The translations under genes were made by a program, and so were the position numbers. A stretch of DNA of 22,285 nt from Actinomycetota bacterium (GTDB lineage Bacteria > Actinomycetota > Acidimicrobiia > IMCC26256 > PALSA-610). Positions 14,083-21,658 of this stretch are shown piece after piece; positions within the stretch are counted from its first letter, which is position 1, and the number at the start of each line of letters is the position of its first letter. The notes beneath the pieces are model-generated. The model did not search any database, was not told where the DNA came from, and saw only the letters and a list, made by a program, of their open reading frames with translations. The DNA lies in assembly GCA_005779345.1 (NCBI GenBank), contig SXJQ01000006.1, positions 1 to 22,285 of the forward strand, given 5' to 3'.

Positions 14083-14955
14083 GTGTCGAACACTGCGCCG
14101 CCGAACACCACGCCGCCCCGCGTGCTCACCGACGAGCAGATTGCCGCGTACGAGCGTGACGGCTTCGTCGCGGTCGCCGGGCTCGTCGCCGCCGACTGGC
14201 TCGCCCGGCTCACCGAGGTGACCGAGGAGTTCGTCGAACGCTCGCGAACCTGTGATCGCTCCGATCTCCGCTTCGACCTCGAGCCCGGCCACACCCCCGA
14301 GCGGCCGCGGCTTCGTCGCCTCAACTCCCCCGTCGATCAGCACGCGACGTACTGGGAATTCGCGTCGACCTCGATGATCGTCGATGCCGCGTGCGATCTG
14401 CTCGGACCCGACGTGGAGTTCCATCACGCCAAGCTGAACTTCAAGGCGGCCCACGGCGGCGAGGAGGTGCAGTGGCACCAAGACATCCAGTTCTGGCCGC
14501 ACACGAACTACTCGCCCCTCACGATCGGCGTGTTCCTCGCCGATGTCGAACCCGGGATGGGTGAGGTCGGCTTCGTGCCGGGCAGCCACACCGGCGAGTT
14601 GTTCGATCAATACGACGGCGACCGCTGGCGGGGCGCGCTCGCTCCCGAGGATCTGCGCCGTGTCGCGCTCGACCGCGCGGTGTTCCCGACCGGGCCCGCC
14701 GGAACGGTCACGATCCACAACTGCCGGACCGTGCACGGCAGCGCACCCAACACCTCGGACCGCGCACGCCCGCTCCTGCTCCAGACGTACACGAGCGCCG
14801 ACGCCTTCGCCTACACCGACCTCGTCCGCGCGTCGCGGTACGGCGAGATGCTCGTGCGCGGCGAACCCGCGCGTTGGGCACGTCACGACCCCCGACCCTG
14901 CCAGGTCGGGCCGACCCGCTACCGGTCGATCTTCCAGGTGCAACAGGGCGCGTGA
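14083..14955 (+). CDS. Phytanoyl-CoA dioxygenase (PhyH) family protein
   Basis: A 290-residue Fe(II)/2-oxoglutarate oxygenase. The facial triad is complete: His132 and Asp134 in QWHQDIQFW and His218 in TVHGSAPNTS; Arg229 (DRARPLLLQTY) is placed eleven residues after His218 to bind 2-oxoglutarate. The VPGSHTGELFD stretch is the usual core strand. Members hydroxylate alpha to a CoA thioester or act on many other small substrates, so the substrate is not known. GTG at 14083 gives a normal length and has a leaderless -10 box; upstream in-frame codons would overlap the divergent DUF4395 gene. The C-terminal region is Arg/Pro-rich and intact. Confidence 0.92.
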   Translation: MSNTAPPNTTPPRVLTDEQIAAYERDGFVAVAGLVAADWLARLTEVTEEFVERSRTCDRSDLRFDLEPGHTPERPRLRRLNSPVDQHATYWEFASTSMIVDAACDLLGPDVEFHHAKLNFKAAHGGEEVQWHQDIQFWPHTNYSPLTIGVFLADVEPGMGEVGFVPGSHTGELFDQYDGDRWRGALAPEDLRRVALDRAVFPTGPAGTVTIHNCRTVHGSAPNTSDRARPLLLQTYTSADAFAYTDLVRASRYGEMLVRGEPARWARHDPRPCQVGPTRYRSIFQVQQGA

Positions 14956-14973
14956 GGCCCGCCGTCGGTGCTG

Positions 14974-15489
14974 TCAGGCCCCGATGTCCCAGAGGTGGTG
15001 CACGAGGTCGTGCGCGAAGTATCGAGCGATCGTCTCGACCGTGAACGCGGCGCCGTCGCTGCGATACCCCGTTCGTTGCCAGTCGTCGCCGTGCGCACCC
15101 GCGAATCGATCTGCGATCACCGGCGCGATCGCCGCGATCTCGGCCGCGACCGTCGTCGGATCCTGTTCGCCGTATCGGTCCTCGATCGCGGTGATGTCCT
15201 GGTCCCAGTTCTCGTAGTGCGGACCGACCTCGGTCAGCATCCGGCGCAGCCGTTCGTCGTAGACGCGCAACACATCACGAACGTGGCACCCGTACTCGAG
15301 CGGCGACCACCGGTCGTCGCGTGTTCGCCGCGCCGCATCGGGTGCCGCAAGCGCGGCCTGCCAGGTCGTCGCATTCGCGCGCACGAGTTCGGCGACCGAT
15401 TCGCGAGCGAGGTCGGCGGCGACGAACCCGCATTCGGGACACGGCGCTTCGATGACCCAGGTCCAGTTCTTGTCGTCGGGAACGATCAT
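14974..15489 (-). CDS. DinB-like putative metal-dependent protein with CPxC N-terminus
   Basis: A 171-residue four-helix protein of the DinB/maleylpyruvate-isomerase-like superfamily. The three metal ligands expected of the fold can be placed: His69 in EYGCHVRDVL, His160 in RYFAHDL, and His164 in DLVHHLW. Related actinobacterial proteins carry out mycothiol-dependent or other thiol-transfer reactions. An extra feature is a CPEC motif (Cys17, Cys20) near the N-terminus, which could hold a metal or be redox-active; only one CxxC is present. Start is ATG at 15489, ten bases after the SDR stop on the same strand, so the two are co-transcribed. It converges on the dioxygenase gene with an 18-base gap. 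Confidence 0.85.
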   Translation of the reverse strand: MIVPDDKNWTWVIEAPCPECGFVAADLARESVAELVRANATTWQAALAAPDAARRTRDDRWSPLEYGCHVRDVLRVYDERLRRMLTEVGPHYENWDQDITAIEDRYGEQDPTTVAAEIAAIAPVIADRFAGAHGDDWQRTGYRSDGAAFTVETIARYFAHDLVHHLWDIGA

Positions 15490-15499
15490 GGCGCGCGTT

Positions 15500-16330
15500 C
15501 TAGTCGAACATCTGGAACGGCGGGAGCTCTTTTCGCATCAGCGCCTCGCTCCGCACCCGGATGAAGTCGGCGAACGTGTCCTTCGTGGGGATGAGGAAGT
15601 CGCCGCGCCGTACCGCGGCCACGATCATCGCCGCGACCTCGGCGGGGTCGAGCCCCTCGGCACAGAAATCGCGCAGGATCTGCTCGACCGCATCCGCCCC
15701 GGCGTCGGGTCCCGGCCGACCCTCGCGATTGCGTTGGCTCTCACCGATCCCGGTCGCGACCGCGCTCGGTGTGAGCACCGACACGCCGATCGGCGCGCCG
15801 ACGGAACGCAGATCGTTCGCCAACGACTCGGCCAACGCGAGCGCCGCGAACTTGCTGACCGTGTAGATCCCCGACATGCCGGTGGCGACGAGGCCGGCCA
15901 TCGACGCGGTGATCTCGATGTGCGCCTCGGTCCCCCGCTGGATCATGGCGGGCACGAAGGCACGCAGCCCGTGCACGATGCCGTAGAGGTTGACCGAGAG
16001 CACCCAATCCCAGTCCTCGACCGGGCTCTCCCACACGAGGCCGCCTCGGAACACGCCGGCGTTGAGACACAGCAGGTCGACGCCACCGAGTTCGTCGACC
16101 ACTTGGTCGGCGAGCGCCGCCATGTCGGCCGCGCGGCTCACGTCGGTGCGGACCGCGAGACCACGACAGCCCGCCTCGTGCACTGCGAGGAGCGTCGCGT
16201 CGAGACCCGCCGCGTCGATGTCGGCCGCGACGACCGTCATCCCTTCGCCCGCGAGCCGGACTGCGAGCGCACGACCGATACCGCTCCCCGCCCCGGTGAC
16301 GACGGCGACCTTGCCTTCGAGTTGATCCAT
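15500..16330 (-). CDS. Short-chain dehydrogenase/reductase (SDR)
   Basis: A 276-residue classical SDR. It has the cofactor motif TGAGSGIG (residues 12-19), the acidic residue Asp37 in VVAADIDAAG that favours NAD(H), the LNAG motif near 89-92, and the catalytic Ser143, Tyr156 and Lys160 (Y-T-V-S-K). It oxidises or reduces an alcohol/ketone; the substrate is not known, though the neighbours (alcohol dehydrogenase, acyl-CoA enzymes) suggest a catabolic role. The ATG at 16330 is the start because AAGAAT sits six bases upstream as a leaderless -10 box. It is followed by the DinB-like gene at a 10-base spacing. The C-terminus (LIPTKDTFADFIRVR...) is normal. Confidence 0.93.
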   Translation of the reverse strand: MDQLEGKVAVVTGAGSGIGRALAVRLAGEGMTVVAADIDAAGLDATLLAVHEAGCRGLAVRTDVSRAADMAALADQVVDELGGVDLLCLNAGVFRGGLVWESPVEDWDWVLSVNLYGIVHGLRAFVPAMIQRGTEAHIEITASMAGLVATGMSGIYTVSKFAALALAESLANDLRSVGAPIGVSVLTPSAVATGIGESQRNREGRPGPDAGADAVEQILRDFCAEGLDPAEVAAMIVAAVRRGDFLIPTKDTFADFIRVRSEALMRKELPPFQMFD

Positions 16331-16336
16331 AGCCCG

Positions 16337-16342
16337 ATTCTT
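16337..16342 (-). promoter_or_regulatory. -10 box of the SDR gene (leaderless)
   Basis: On the minus strand, AAGAAT is followed by six bases and the ATG at 16330. The preceding base makes it TAAGAAT. No good -35 box is seen. Confidence 0.5.
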
Positions 16343-16376
16343 ACCGGTCGGACCGGACACCGGGCTCCGCGCGGCT

Positions 16377-16393
16377 CGCGGGGAAGGCCCGCG
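16377..16393. terminator. Hairpin after the alcohol dehydrogenase gene
   Basis: CGCGGG (16377-16382) pairs with CCCGCG (16388-16393) around a GAAGG loop. It starts four bases after the ADH stop and precedes the SDR promoter. There is no U-run on the minus strand, so termination is only plausible. Confidence 0.35.
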
Positions 16394-16397
16394 GCGA

Positions 16398-17462
16398 CTA
16401 CAACGCGAGCGAGGCGACGGTCGCCGGACCACCCGGCTCGACGAGGATCTTGACGTGCTCCTCCGGGTCGTCGAGCGCGGCGAACGCGTCGGGCACGCCG
16501 TCGATGCCGCAGACACCGGTGACGAGCGGGGTGACGTCGACCTCGCCCTCGGCGATGACCCGGAGCGTGTCGAGGAACTCGAACGGGTCGTAGCCGAGCA
16601 CGAACTGCAGGTTGAGTTCCTTGCTGATCCCCACGAACGGGTGGATCGAGTCGGTTTCCATGCAGACACCGACGACGACGATCCGCGACTGGGGCGGCGC
16701 GGCCTTCATCGCCTCGTCGAGCAGGCCCGGCACACCGATGGCCTCGAACGTCACCAGCGGCTGCAGGCCACCGGTGACCCGGCGCCACGCGTCGATCGCG
16801 GGCTCGGTGCGGGGGTCGACCACCTCGCTCGCGCCCATCGCGGTCGCCGTCGCTCGCCGACGTGCCGAGTAGTCGGGCGCGACGATGGTCTCGACCCCGC
16901 GGTGCCGCAGTTCGGCGATCGTCGCGAGGCCGACGGGACCGCACCCGAGCACGACCGCGGTATCGCGCGGCTGCAGTGCGGCCTTGCCGACCGCGTGCCG
17001 ACCGACCGCCATCGGTTCGGTCAGCGCGGCGCGGCGATGATCCAGGCCGTTGGGAACCTTGACGCACATCGCCGCGGACAAACGCATCAGCTCCGCGTAC
17101 CCGCCGTTCCAGGTGTTGCTGTACGCGCCGATCGGTTCGATGCCCGTGGCGGTCAACGCAATCGGGATCGAGGTCACGAGATCGCCGGGTGCCACGGGCG
17201 AGCCCTGCGTGTCGGGGCCCAGCTCGACGACCTCGGCGCAGAACTCGTGGCCCATGATGTGATCGCGGTGCGGGTCGAACATCGTGGGGAGTCCGGCCTC
17301 CCGCCCCTGCTCGACCATTCGGTCGCCGTGGCGCAGCGCATGCAGGTCGCTCCCGCAGATCCCGCATGCCGCGACCCGCACGAGCGCCTCGCCGGATCCG
17401 GGAACGGGATCATCGACTTCTCCGACTCGGAGCAGACCGGAGTTGGCGATCGCAGCGCGCAT
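16398..17462 (-). CDS. Zinc-dependent alcohol dehydrogenase (MDR superfamily)
   Basis: A 354-residue medium-chain dehydrogenase. The catalytic zinc ligands are Cys36 (GICGSDLH) and His72-Glu73 (MGHEFCAEV); the NAD(P) fold motif is VVLGCGPVGLATI in the middle. The four-cysteine structural zinc loop found in classical ADHs at about residues 95-113 is absent: the segment here, SIPIALTATGIEPIG, has no cysteine. It thus belongs to the branch with only the catalytic zinc. It oxidises an alcohol or polyol, or a formaldehyde adduct; the substrate is unknown. The ATG at 17462 has GAGAAT six bases upstream as a leaderless -10. It is divergent from the GNAT-like gene and 67 bases ahead of the SDR gene. 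Confidence 0.93.
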   Translation of the reverse strand: MRAAIANSGLLRVGEVDDPVPGSGEALVRVAACGICGSDLHALRHGDRMVEQGREAGLPTMFDPHRDHIMGHEFCAEVVELGPDTQGSPVAPGDLVTSIPIALTATGIEPIGAYSNTWNGGYAELMRLSAAMCVKVPNGLDHRRAALTEPMAVGRHAVGKAALQPRDTAVVLGCGPVGLATIAELRHRGVETIVAPDYSARRRATATAMGASEVVDPRTEPAIDAWRRVTGGLQPLVTFEAIGVPGLLDEAMKAAPPQSRIVVVGVCMETDSIHPFVGISKELNLQFVLGYDPFEFLDTLRVIAEGEVDVTPLVTGVCGIDGVPDAFAALDDPEEHVKILVEPGGPATVASLAL

Positions 17463-17468
17463 TGCCGG

Positions 17469-17474
17469 ATTCTC
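17469..17474 (-). promoter_or_regulatory. -10 box of the alcohol dehydrogenase gene (leaderless)
   Basis: On the minus strand, GAGAAT is followed by six bases and the ATG at 17462. It is close to the AAGAAT box of the SDR gene, which has the same spacing. Confidence 0.45.
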
Positions 17475-17487
17475 GCACGCCGAGCAC

Positions 17488-17493
17488 TACCGT
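17488..17493 (+). promoter_or_regulatory. -10 box upstream of the 8-codon ORF and GNAT-like gene
   Basis: TACCGT fits TANNNT and is followed by six bases and a GTG at 17500. Transcription from here would make the short ORF leaderless and give the GNAT-like gene a 23-base leader. Confidence 0.5.
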
Positions 17494-17499
17494 CGGGGT

Positions 17500-17526
17500 G
17501 TGACCAAGGGACCAACGCCATCGTGA
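17500..17526 (+). CDS. Possible 8-residue leaderless leader peptide
   Basis: GTG at 17500, at the predicted transcription start, opens a frame encoding MTKGPTPS; its TGA overlaps the GTG start of the next gene (GTGA). It could couple or tune translation of that gene. The same bases contain AAGGGA (17506-17511), which may simply be the ribosome site of the downstream gene, so the peptide may not be made. Confidence 0.3.
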   Translation: MTKGPTPS

Positions 17527-18197
17527 GCCTCGCCGCTGTCATCGACAACAACGCTCGCTGGTGCGATGTCGTCGCGCGAACGCACGGCATCGACGGCGCG
17601 TTCGCGCCGACGGCCTGGACGAGTCCGACGCGGACACCACGCTTCTACCCCGACGCAATCACCCTCGCGCCCGGCGTCTCGGCCGACGACGTGCTCGCCC
17701 GCATCGACCTCACCACGCCCGACGCCTCGGTCAAGGACAGCTTCGCCGACCTCGACCTCGCCGCGGCCGGCTTCGAGGAACTGTTCGCGGCATCGTGGTT
17801 CACGTGTCCCCCCGGCGGCGATCAGCCCGACGCGTGGGCCCCGATCGACGAGCGCGACTTCGATCGCTGGGTCGAGTCGTGGTCGGGGGCCGACAAGAGC
17901 GCCGCCCCGCTGCGCCCGGAAGTGCTCGACGACCCCGACGTCCTCGTCCTCGCCGAACCGCTCGACGACCGCATCATCGCCGGCGCGGTCGCGTACCGCA
18001 CCGACGACGTCGTCGGCGTCACCAACTTGTTCGCGCATCGCGGCGGTGAGCAGTCGTGGCCCAGGTTGCTCGCCGGCATCGCTCGCCACTGGCCGACGAG
18101 CACGGTCGTCGGCTACGCCGGCGATGCCGACCTCATGCGCCTCGCCAACTTCGGCGTCGTGCGCGTCGGGCCGCTCCGGGTGTGGATCAAGCCCTGA
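17523..18197 (+). CDS. Unknown protein with a GNAT-like C-terminal half
   Basis: A 224-residue protein that I do not recognise by name. The last ninety residues look like a GNAT fold: the strand pair RIIAGAVAYRTDDVVGVTNLFAH, a helix SWPRLLAGIARHWP, then VVGYAGDADLMRLANFGVVRVGPLRVWIK, similar to the GF-x-x-VG ending of acetyltransferases. The usual acetyl-CoA pyrophosphate loop (R/Q-x-x-G-x-G/A) is missing, so catalysis is doubtful. The N-terminal half is Asp/Ala-rich with no known motif. GTG at 17523 is favoured by the upstream AAGGGA and the overlap with the short ORF; a longer in-frame reading upstream would be antisense to the dehydrogenase gene and is rejected. It is divergent from the alcohol dehydrogenase gene. 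Confidence 0.7.
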   Translation: MSLAAVIDNNARWCDVVARTHGIDGAFAPTAWTSPTRTPRFYPDAITLAPGVSADDVLARIDLTTPDASVKDSFADLDLAAAGFEELFAASWFTCPPGGDQPDAWAPIDERDFDRWVESWSGADKSAAPLRPEVLDDPDVLVLAEPLDDRIIAGAVAYRTDDVVGVTNLFAHRGGEQSWPRLLAGIARHWPTSTVVGYAGDADLMRLANFGVVRVGPLRVWIKP

Positions 18198-18238
18198 GCA
18201 CCGCCTCCGACCCTGCGATCGCACCGCTCCCGGGGCGG

Positions 18239-18256
18239 CTTGACCGCGCGGTCAAG
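18239..18256. promoter_or_regulatory. Perfect 18-bp palindrome, operator candidate
   Basis: CTTGACCGCGCGGTCAAG reads the same on both strands and lies 20 bases before the acyl-CoA dehydrogenase start. The TTGAC/GTCAA half-sites equal those of the site at 5814-5825, with six central bases in place of two. Size and symmetry suit a TetR-type dimer. A short hairpin role in RNA is possible but less likely, since it lies before a gene. Confidence 0.6.
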
Positions 18257-18276
18257 TCCCGGGGAAGCTGACGACC

Positions 18277-19497
18277 ATGGCCATCGACTTCACGCTGTCG
18301 CCCGAACTCGAAGAGATCCGTACGAAGGTGCGCGACTACATCGACACCGTCGTGAAGCCGCTCGAAGCCGGGATCCGCGAAGACGACCGGGCGAGCCTCA
18401 TCCACGCGATCGTCGAGATGCGCAAGGAGGCCCAGGCCCGGGGCCTGTGGTGTCCGCACATGCCCGAGGAGTGGGGCGGCATGGGGCTCGGCCATGTCGA
18501 GCTCGCGATGGTGCAGGCCGAGGCGGCGCGCACGAGCTTCGGCCCGTTCGCGCTCAACTGCCAGGCGCCCGACGAAGGCAACATGCACACGCTCGCGCAC
18601 TGGGGTACGCCCGACCAGCAGGCGAAGTACCTGAAGCCGCTCTGCGACGGCATCGCCCGCTCGTGCTTCGCGATGACCGAGCCCGAGGTCGCCGGCTCCG
18701 ACCCGACGCTGATCCAGACCCGCGCGTACCGAGACGGCGACGAGTGGGTGATCAACGGGCACAAGTGGTTCATCTCCGGGGCGCGCCGCGCGACGTTCGC
18801 GATTCTCATCGCCCGCACCGAAGACGACCCCGACCTCCCGCAGGCCGCGAACTCCGCGTTCATCATCGACCTGCCGTCGGAGGGCTGGAACGACGTGCGC
18901 GAGGTCGAGACCATGCACGGCTCGACCGGCCACAGCGAGATCGTGATCGAAGACTTGCGTGTGCACCAGGATCAGATGCTCGGCGGACGCGGTCAGGGTC
19001 ACCTGCTGGGCCAGTATCGCCTCGGGCCGGCGCGCCTCGCGCACTGCATGCGCTGGATCGCGCAGGCCGAGATGGCGCTCGAGATGATGGTCGACCGTTC
19101 GCTCAACCGTTACAGCCACGGATCGATCCTCGCCGAGAAGCAGGGCATCCAATGGCTGATCGCCGAGAGCACGATCGAGCTGTACCAGTGCAAGCTCATG
19201 GTGTTGCATGCGGCCTACAAGATCGACCGCAAGGAGCCCTTCATCTCCGAGGTGTCGATGGCGAAGCACTTCGTCGCCAACTCGCTGAACCGCATCATCG
19301 ATCGCTCGATCCAGGTGCACGGCGCGCTCGGCTACAGCACCGACACGCCGCTCGCCAACATGTTCCAGCACGCGCGCTGGGCCCGGTTCGCCGACGGCGC
19401 CGACGAGATCCACCTCATGCGCACCGCGCAGCGCACGATCGCGGCATACAAGGACACCGGCAGCGTCAACACCGCGACGGGCACCCTGCCGCTCTAG
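18277..19497 (+). CDS. Acyl-CoA dehydrogenase, ACAD10/11 (LvaC)-like
   Basis: A 406-residue FAD enzyme that forms a 2,3-double bond or processes a substituted acyl-CoA and gives electrons to ETF. Family motifs are CFAMTEPEVAGSDP (FAD/substrate site), WVINGHKWFISGA, and the C-terminal VHGALGYSTDTPLANMF. Several stretches match the ACAD10/11 branch by my memory: APDEGNM, LGPARLAHCMRW and ADGADEIHL. The usual catalytic Glu of YEGT is replaced by Asp373 in this last motif, also as in that branch. LvaC and ACAD11 work with a 4-hydroxyacyl-CoA kinase; an APH/DUF6285 pair lies at the start of this window, although 17 kb away. GGGGAA (18261-18266) is the ribosome site. It leads an operon with the carboxyltransferase gene. 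Confidence 0.95.
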   Translation: MAIDFTLSPELEEIRTKVRDYIDTVVKPLEAGIREDDRASLIHAIVEMRKEAQARGLWCPHMPEEWGGMGLGHVELAMVQAEAARTSFGPFALNCQAPDEGNMHTLAHWGTPDQQAKYLKPLCDGIARSCFAMTEPEVAGSDPTLIQTRAYRDGDEWVINGHKWFISGARRATFAILIARTEDDPDLPQAANSAFIIDLPSEGWNDVREVETMHGSTGHSEIVIEDLRVHQDQMLGGRGQGHLLGQYRLGPARLAHCMRWIAQAEMALEMMVDRSLNRYSHGSILAEKQGIQWLIAESTIELYQCKLMVLHAAYKIDRKEPFISEVSMAKHFVANSLNRIIDRSIQVHGALGYSTDTPLANMFQHARWARFADGADEIHLMRTAQRTIAAYKDTGSVNTATGTLPL

Positions 19498-19507
19498 GCA
19501 GCGCACC

Positions 19508-21070
19508 GTGGACGACGCGTCGATCTGGCAGCCCGAACTCCACGAACTCGCGCGCCGCACCGACCTCGCCCACCGGATGGGCGGCGAGGAGAAGCTCGCC
19601 CGCCACCGAGACCTCGGCAAGCTGTCGGTCCGCGAGCGCATCGACGCGCTGCTCGACCCGGGGACGTTCCACGAGATCGGTGCGCTCACCGGACGCGGCA
19701 CCTACGACGACGACGGCAACCTCGTCGACTTCACGCCCGCGAACTTCGTGATGGGTCGCGGCCGCCTCGACGACCGCCCCGTCGTCGTCGGCGGCGACGA
19801 CTTCACCGGGCGCGGCGGGGCGGCCGATGCAGCCATCTTCCAGAAGCAGGTGCATGCCGAGCGCATGGCGCACGACCTGCGCCTCCCGATCGTGCGGTGC
19901 GTCGACGGATCGGGCGGCGGCGGCAGCGTCAAGACCCTCGAGACCGAGCGGCGCAGCTTCGTGCCGTTCAACCCCGGCTGGGATTGGGTGGTCGCGAACC
20001 TGTCGACCGTCCCGACCGTGAGCCTGTGCCTGGGCAGCGTGGCCGGGCTCGGCGCGGCTCGGGTGGTCACGAGCCATTACTCGGTGATGGTGAAAGAGAC
20101 CTCACACCTGTTCGTCGCGGGACCGCCGGTCGTGAACCGGCTCGGCGTCGAGACCGTCGACAAGGAGACGCTCGGCGGCAGCTCGATCCACACGCGCAAC
20201 GGCACCGTCGACGACGAGGTCGCGACCGAACACGACGCGTTCGCACGCGCACGCCGGTTCTTGTCGTACCTCCCGAGTTCGGTGCACGACCTGCCGCCGC
20301 GCGCGGCGCCGCACGACGACCCCGCGCGGCGCGACACTGCGTTGCGCGATGCGATCCCCCGTGAGCGGCGCCGCGTCTACCAGGCGCGCGACATCGTCGA
20401 GCGCGTGGTCGATGCGGGAACCTTCTTCGAGGTCGGTCGCCAGTGGGGCCGCAGCGCGGTGACGGGTCTCGCGCGCCTCGACGGTTGGCCGGTCGCGATC
20501 CTCGCCAACGACCCCTACCACTACGCGGGCGGCTGGACAGCCGACGCGAGCCGCAAGGTCGAGCGCTGGGTCGACCTCGCCGAGACGTTCCACCTGCCGG
20601 TCGTGCACTTCGTCGACAATCCCGGCTTCCTCATCGGCACCGAATCGGAGCAGGCAGGCACGATCCGCCACGGTGCACGCACCCTCGCCGCGATCTACCA
20701 GGCGACGGTGCCGTGGTGCTCGGTACTGCTGCGCAAGGTCTACGGTGTGGCCGGCGCCGCGCACCAGAACGCGTCGCGGCTCAGCATGCGGTTCGCCTGG
20801 CCCTCGGGCAACTGGGGCAGCCTGCCGCTCGAAGGCGGCATCGAGGCCGCGTACAAGGCCCAACTCGAAGCCGCCGAAGACCCGGCCGCGCTGCGCGCCG
20901 AGATCGAGACGCGCCTCGCCCGCGGCCAGAATCCCTTCAAGACCGCCGAGGCGTTCCTCGTCGACGACATCGTCGACCCCGCAGACACCCGCCCCCTCCT
21001 CTGCGACTTCGCGAACCTCGCCGCCCCCCTGCGCACCCCAGGGCCGTCGTCCCACGGCGCCCGCCCCTGA
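19508..21070 (+). CDS. Acyl-CoA carboxylase carboxyltransferase (beta) subunit
   Basis: A 520-residue member of the biotin-dependent carboxyltransferase family (PccB/AccD-like). The two crotonase-like halves are evident: N-terminal ARHRDLGKLSVRERIDALLDPGTF, GDDFTGRGGAADAAIFQKQ, GSGGGGSVK and LGSVAGLGAARV; C-terminal VEVGRQWGRS-like block, DNPGFLIGTESEQAGTIRHGA, and the PWCSVLLRKVYGVAGAAH oxyanion region. It moves carboxyl from biotin to propionyl-, acetyl- or a branched acyl-CoA; the exact acyl group cannot be told. No biotin carboxylase/BCCP gene is in the window, so the alpha subunit must be elsewhere. GTG at 19508 follows the dehydrogenase stop by ten bases, clearly one operon. Confidence 0.95.
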   Translation: MDDASIWQPELHELARRTDLAHRMGGEEKLARHRDLGKLSVRERIDALLDPGTFHEIGALTGRGTYDDDGNLVDFTPANFVMGRGRLDDRPVVVGGDDFTGRGGAADAAIFQKQVHAERMAHDLRLPIVRCVDGSGGGGSVKTLETERRSFVPFNPGWDWVVANLSTVPTVSLCLGSVAGLGAARVVTSHYSVMVKETSHLFVAGPPVVNRLGVETVDKETLGGSSIHTRNGTVDDEVATEHDAFARARRFLSYLPSSVHDLPPRAAPHDDPARRDTALRDAIPRERRRVYQARDIVERVVDAGTFFEVGRQWGRSAVTGLARLDGWPVAILANDPYHYAGGWTADASRKVERWVDLAETFHLPVVHFVDNPGFLIGTESEQAGTIRHGARTLAAIYQATVPWCSVLLRKVYGVAGAAHQNASRLSMRFAWPSGNWGSLPLEGGIEAAYKAQLEAAEDPAALRAEIETRLARGQNPFKTAEAFLVDDIVDPADTRPLLCDFANLAAPLRTPGPSSHGARP

Positions 21071-21081
21071 GCCGCCTGGTA

Positions 21082-21087
21082 CAGACT
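21082..21087 (+). promoter_or_regulatory. -10 box of the small unknown gene (leaderless)
   Basis: CAGACT followed by six bases and GTG at 21094 repeats the arrangement at 14071-14085. It lies 12 bases after the carboxyltransferase stop. Confidence 0.45.
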
Positions 21088-21093
21088 GGCACC

Positions 21094-21609
21094 GTGAACC
21101 AGGCAGACCGACCACAGTTCACGCGCATCGAGATTCCGCTGGGCGACCGCATCGCGCGGGTCGTTCGCAACGGCGGTAGCGGTTCGTTCCGCCACGGCGA
21201 CCTGGCCGGCTGCTACGAGTTCACCGGGCCGCGAGTTCGTATCGCGAGCGCCGACGGTGCTTGTTGGATCACCCTTTCCAGCGCGCTGTCGCTCGAGCGC
21301 ATGCGCGTGGGGGTGGCGTTCGATACGTCTCAGGGGAGGGGGCACCTCCGAACGAGTCGCAAGGGTCCGAGCCGAGCCGCCCGGCAAGTCGAAGTGCAGT
21401 TCGACTCCGTCGATCTCGTCGCGCGGTTTCGCGGCTGGCGCGACTGGCTCGTCTCCGATGCGGACGGCGGACCAGTCGTCGCGATCTTCCGAGGATCTTC
21501 GACGACAGTTCGTGCCGACGTGGATGTACCCGTCGTCCTGCTCTGCATGGCGCTCCGCCTGGCTCGGGTTCCGATCGCGACGTCAGCGTCGCTCATCGCA
21601 AACCTCTGA
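21094..21609 (+). CDS. Unknown protein, 171 residues, beta-rich
   Basis: I do not recognise this protein. It is soluble, basic and mostly beta-strand in pattern, with repeated short strands such as ARVVRNGGSGSFRH, CYEFTGPRVRIAS and VVAIFRGSSTTVRADV, and a final helix VPVVLLCMALRLARVP. The layout is loosely like tubby/LURP-one or phospholipid-scramblase-type barrels, which also have a central hydrophobic helix at the end, but no signature is clear. GTG at 21094 is favoured by the leaderless -10 box. It stands behind the carboxyltransferase gene but may have its own promoter. Its codon use looks a little less GC-extreme than that of the enzymes before it. Confidence 0.65.
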   Translation: MNQADRPQFTRIEIPLGDRIARVVRNGGSGSFRHGDLAGCYEFTGPRVRIASADGACWITLSSALSLERMRVGVAFDTSQGRGHLRTSRKGPSRAARQVEVQFDSVDLVARFRGWRDWLVSDADGGPVVAIFRGSSTTVRADVDVPVVLLCMALRLARVPIATSASLIANL

Positions 21610-21658
21610 TTCCGGTTCGGGGGACCAGCGGCTCTGCGTGCTCGGCTTCCACCGCATC

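Noticed and set aside
16455..17522. A long upstream extension of the GNAT-like frame
   Set aside because: It is antisense to the alcohol dehydrogenase gene and has no conserved content.
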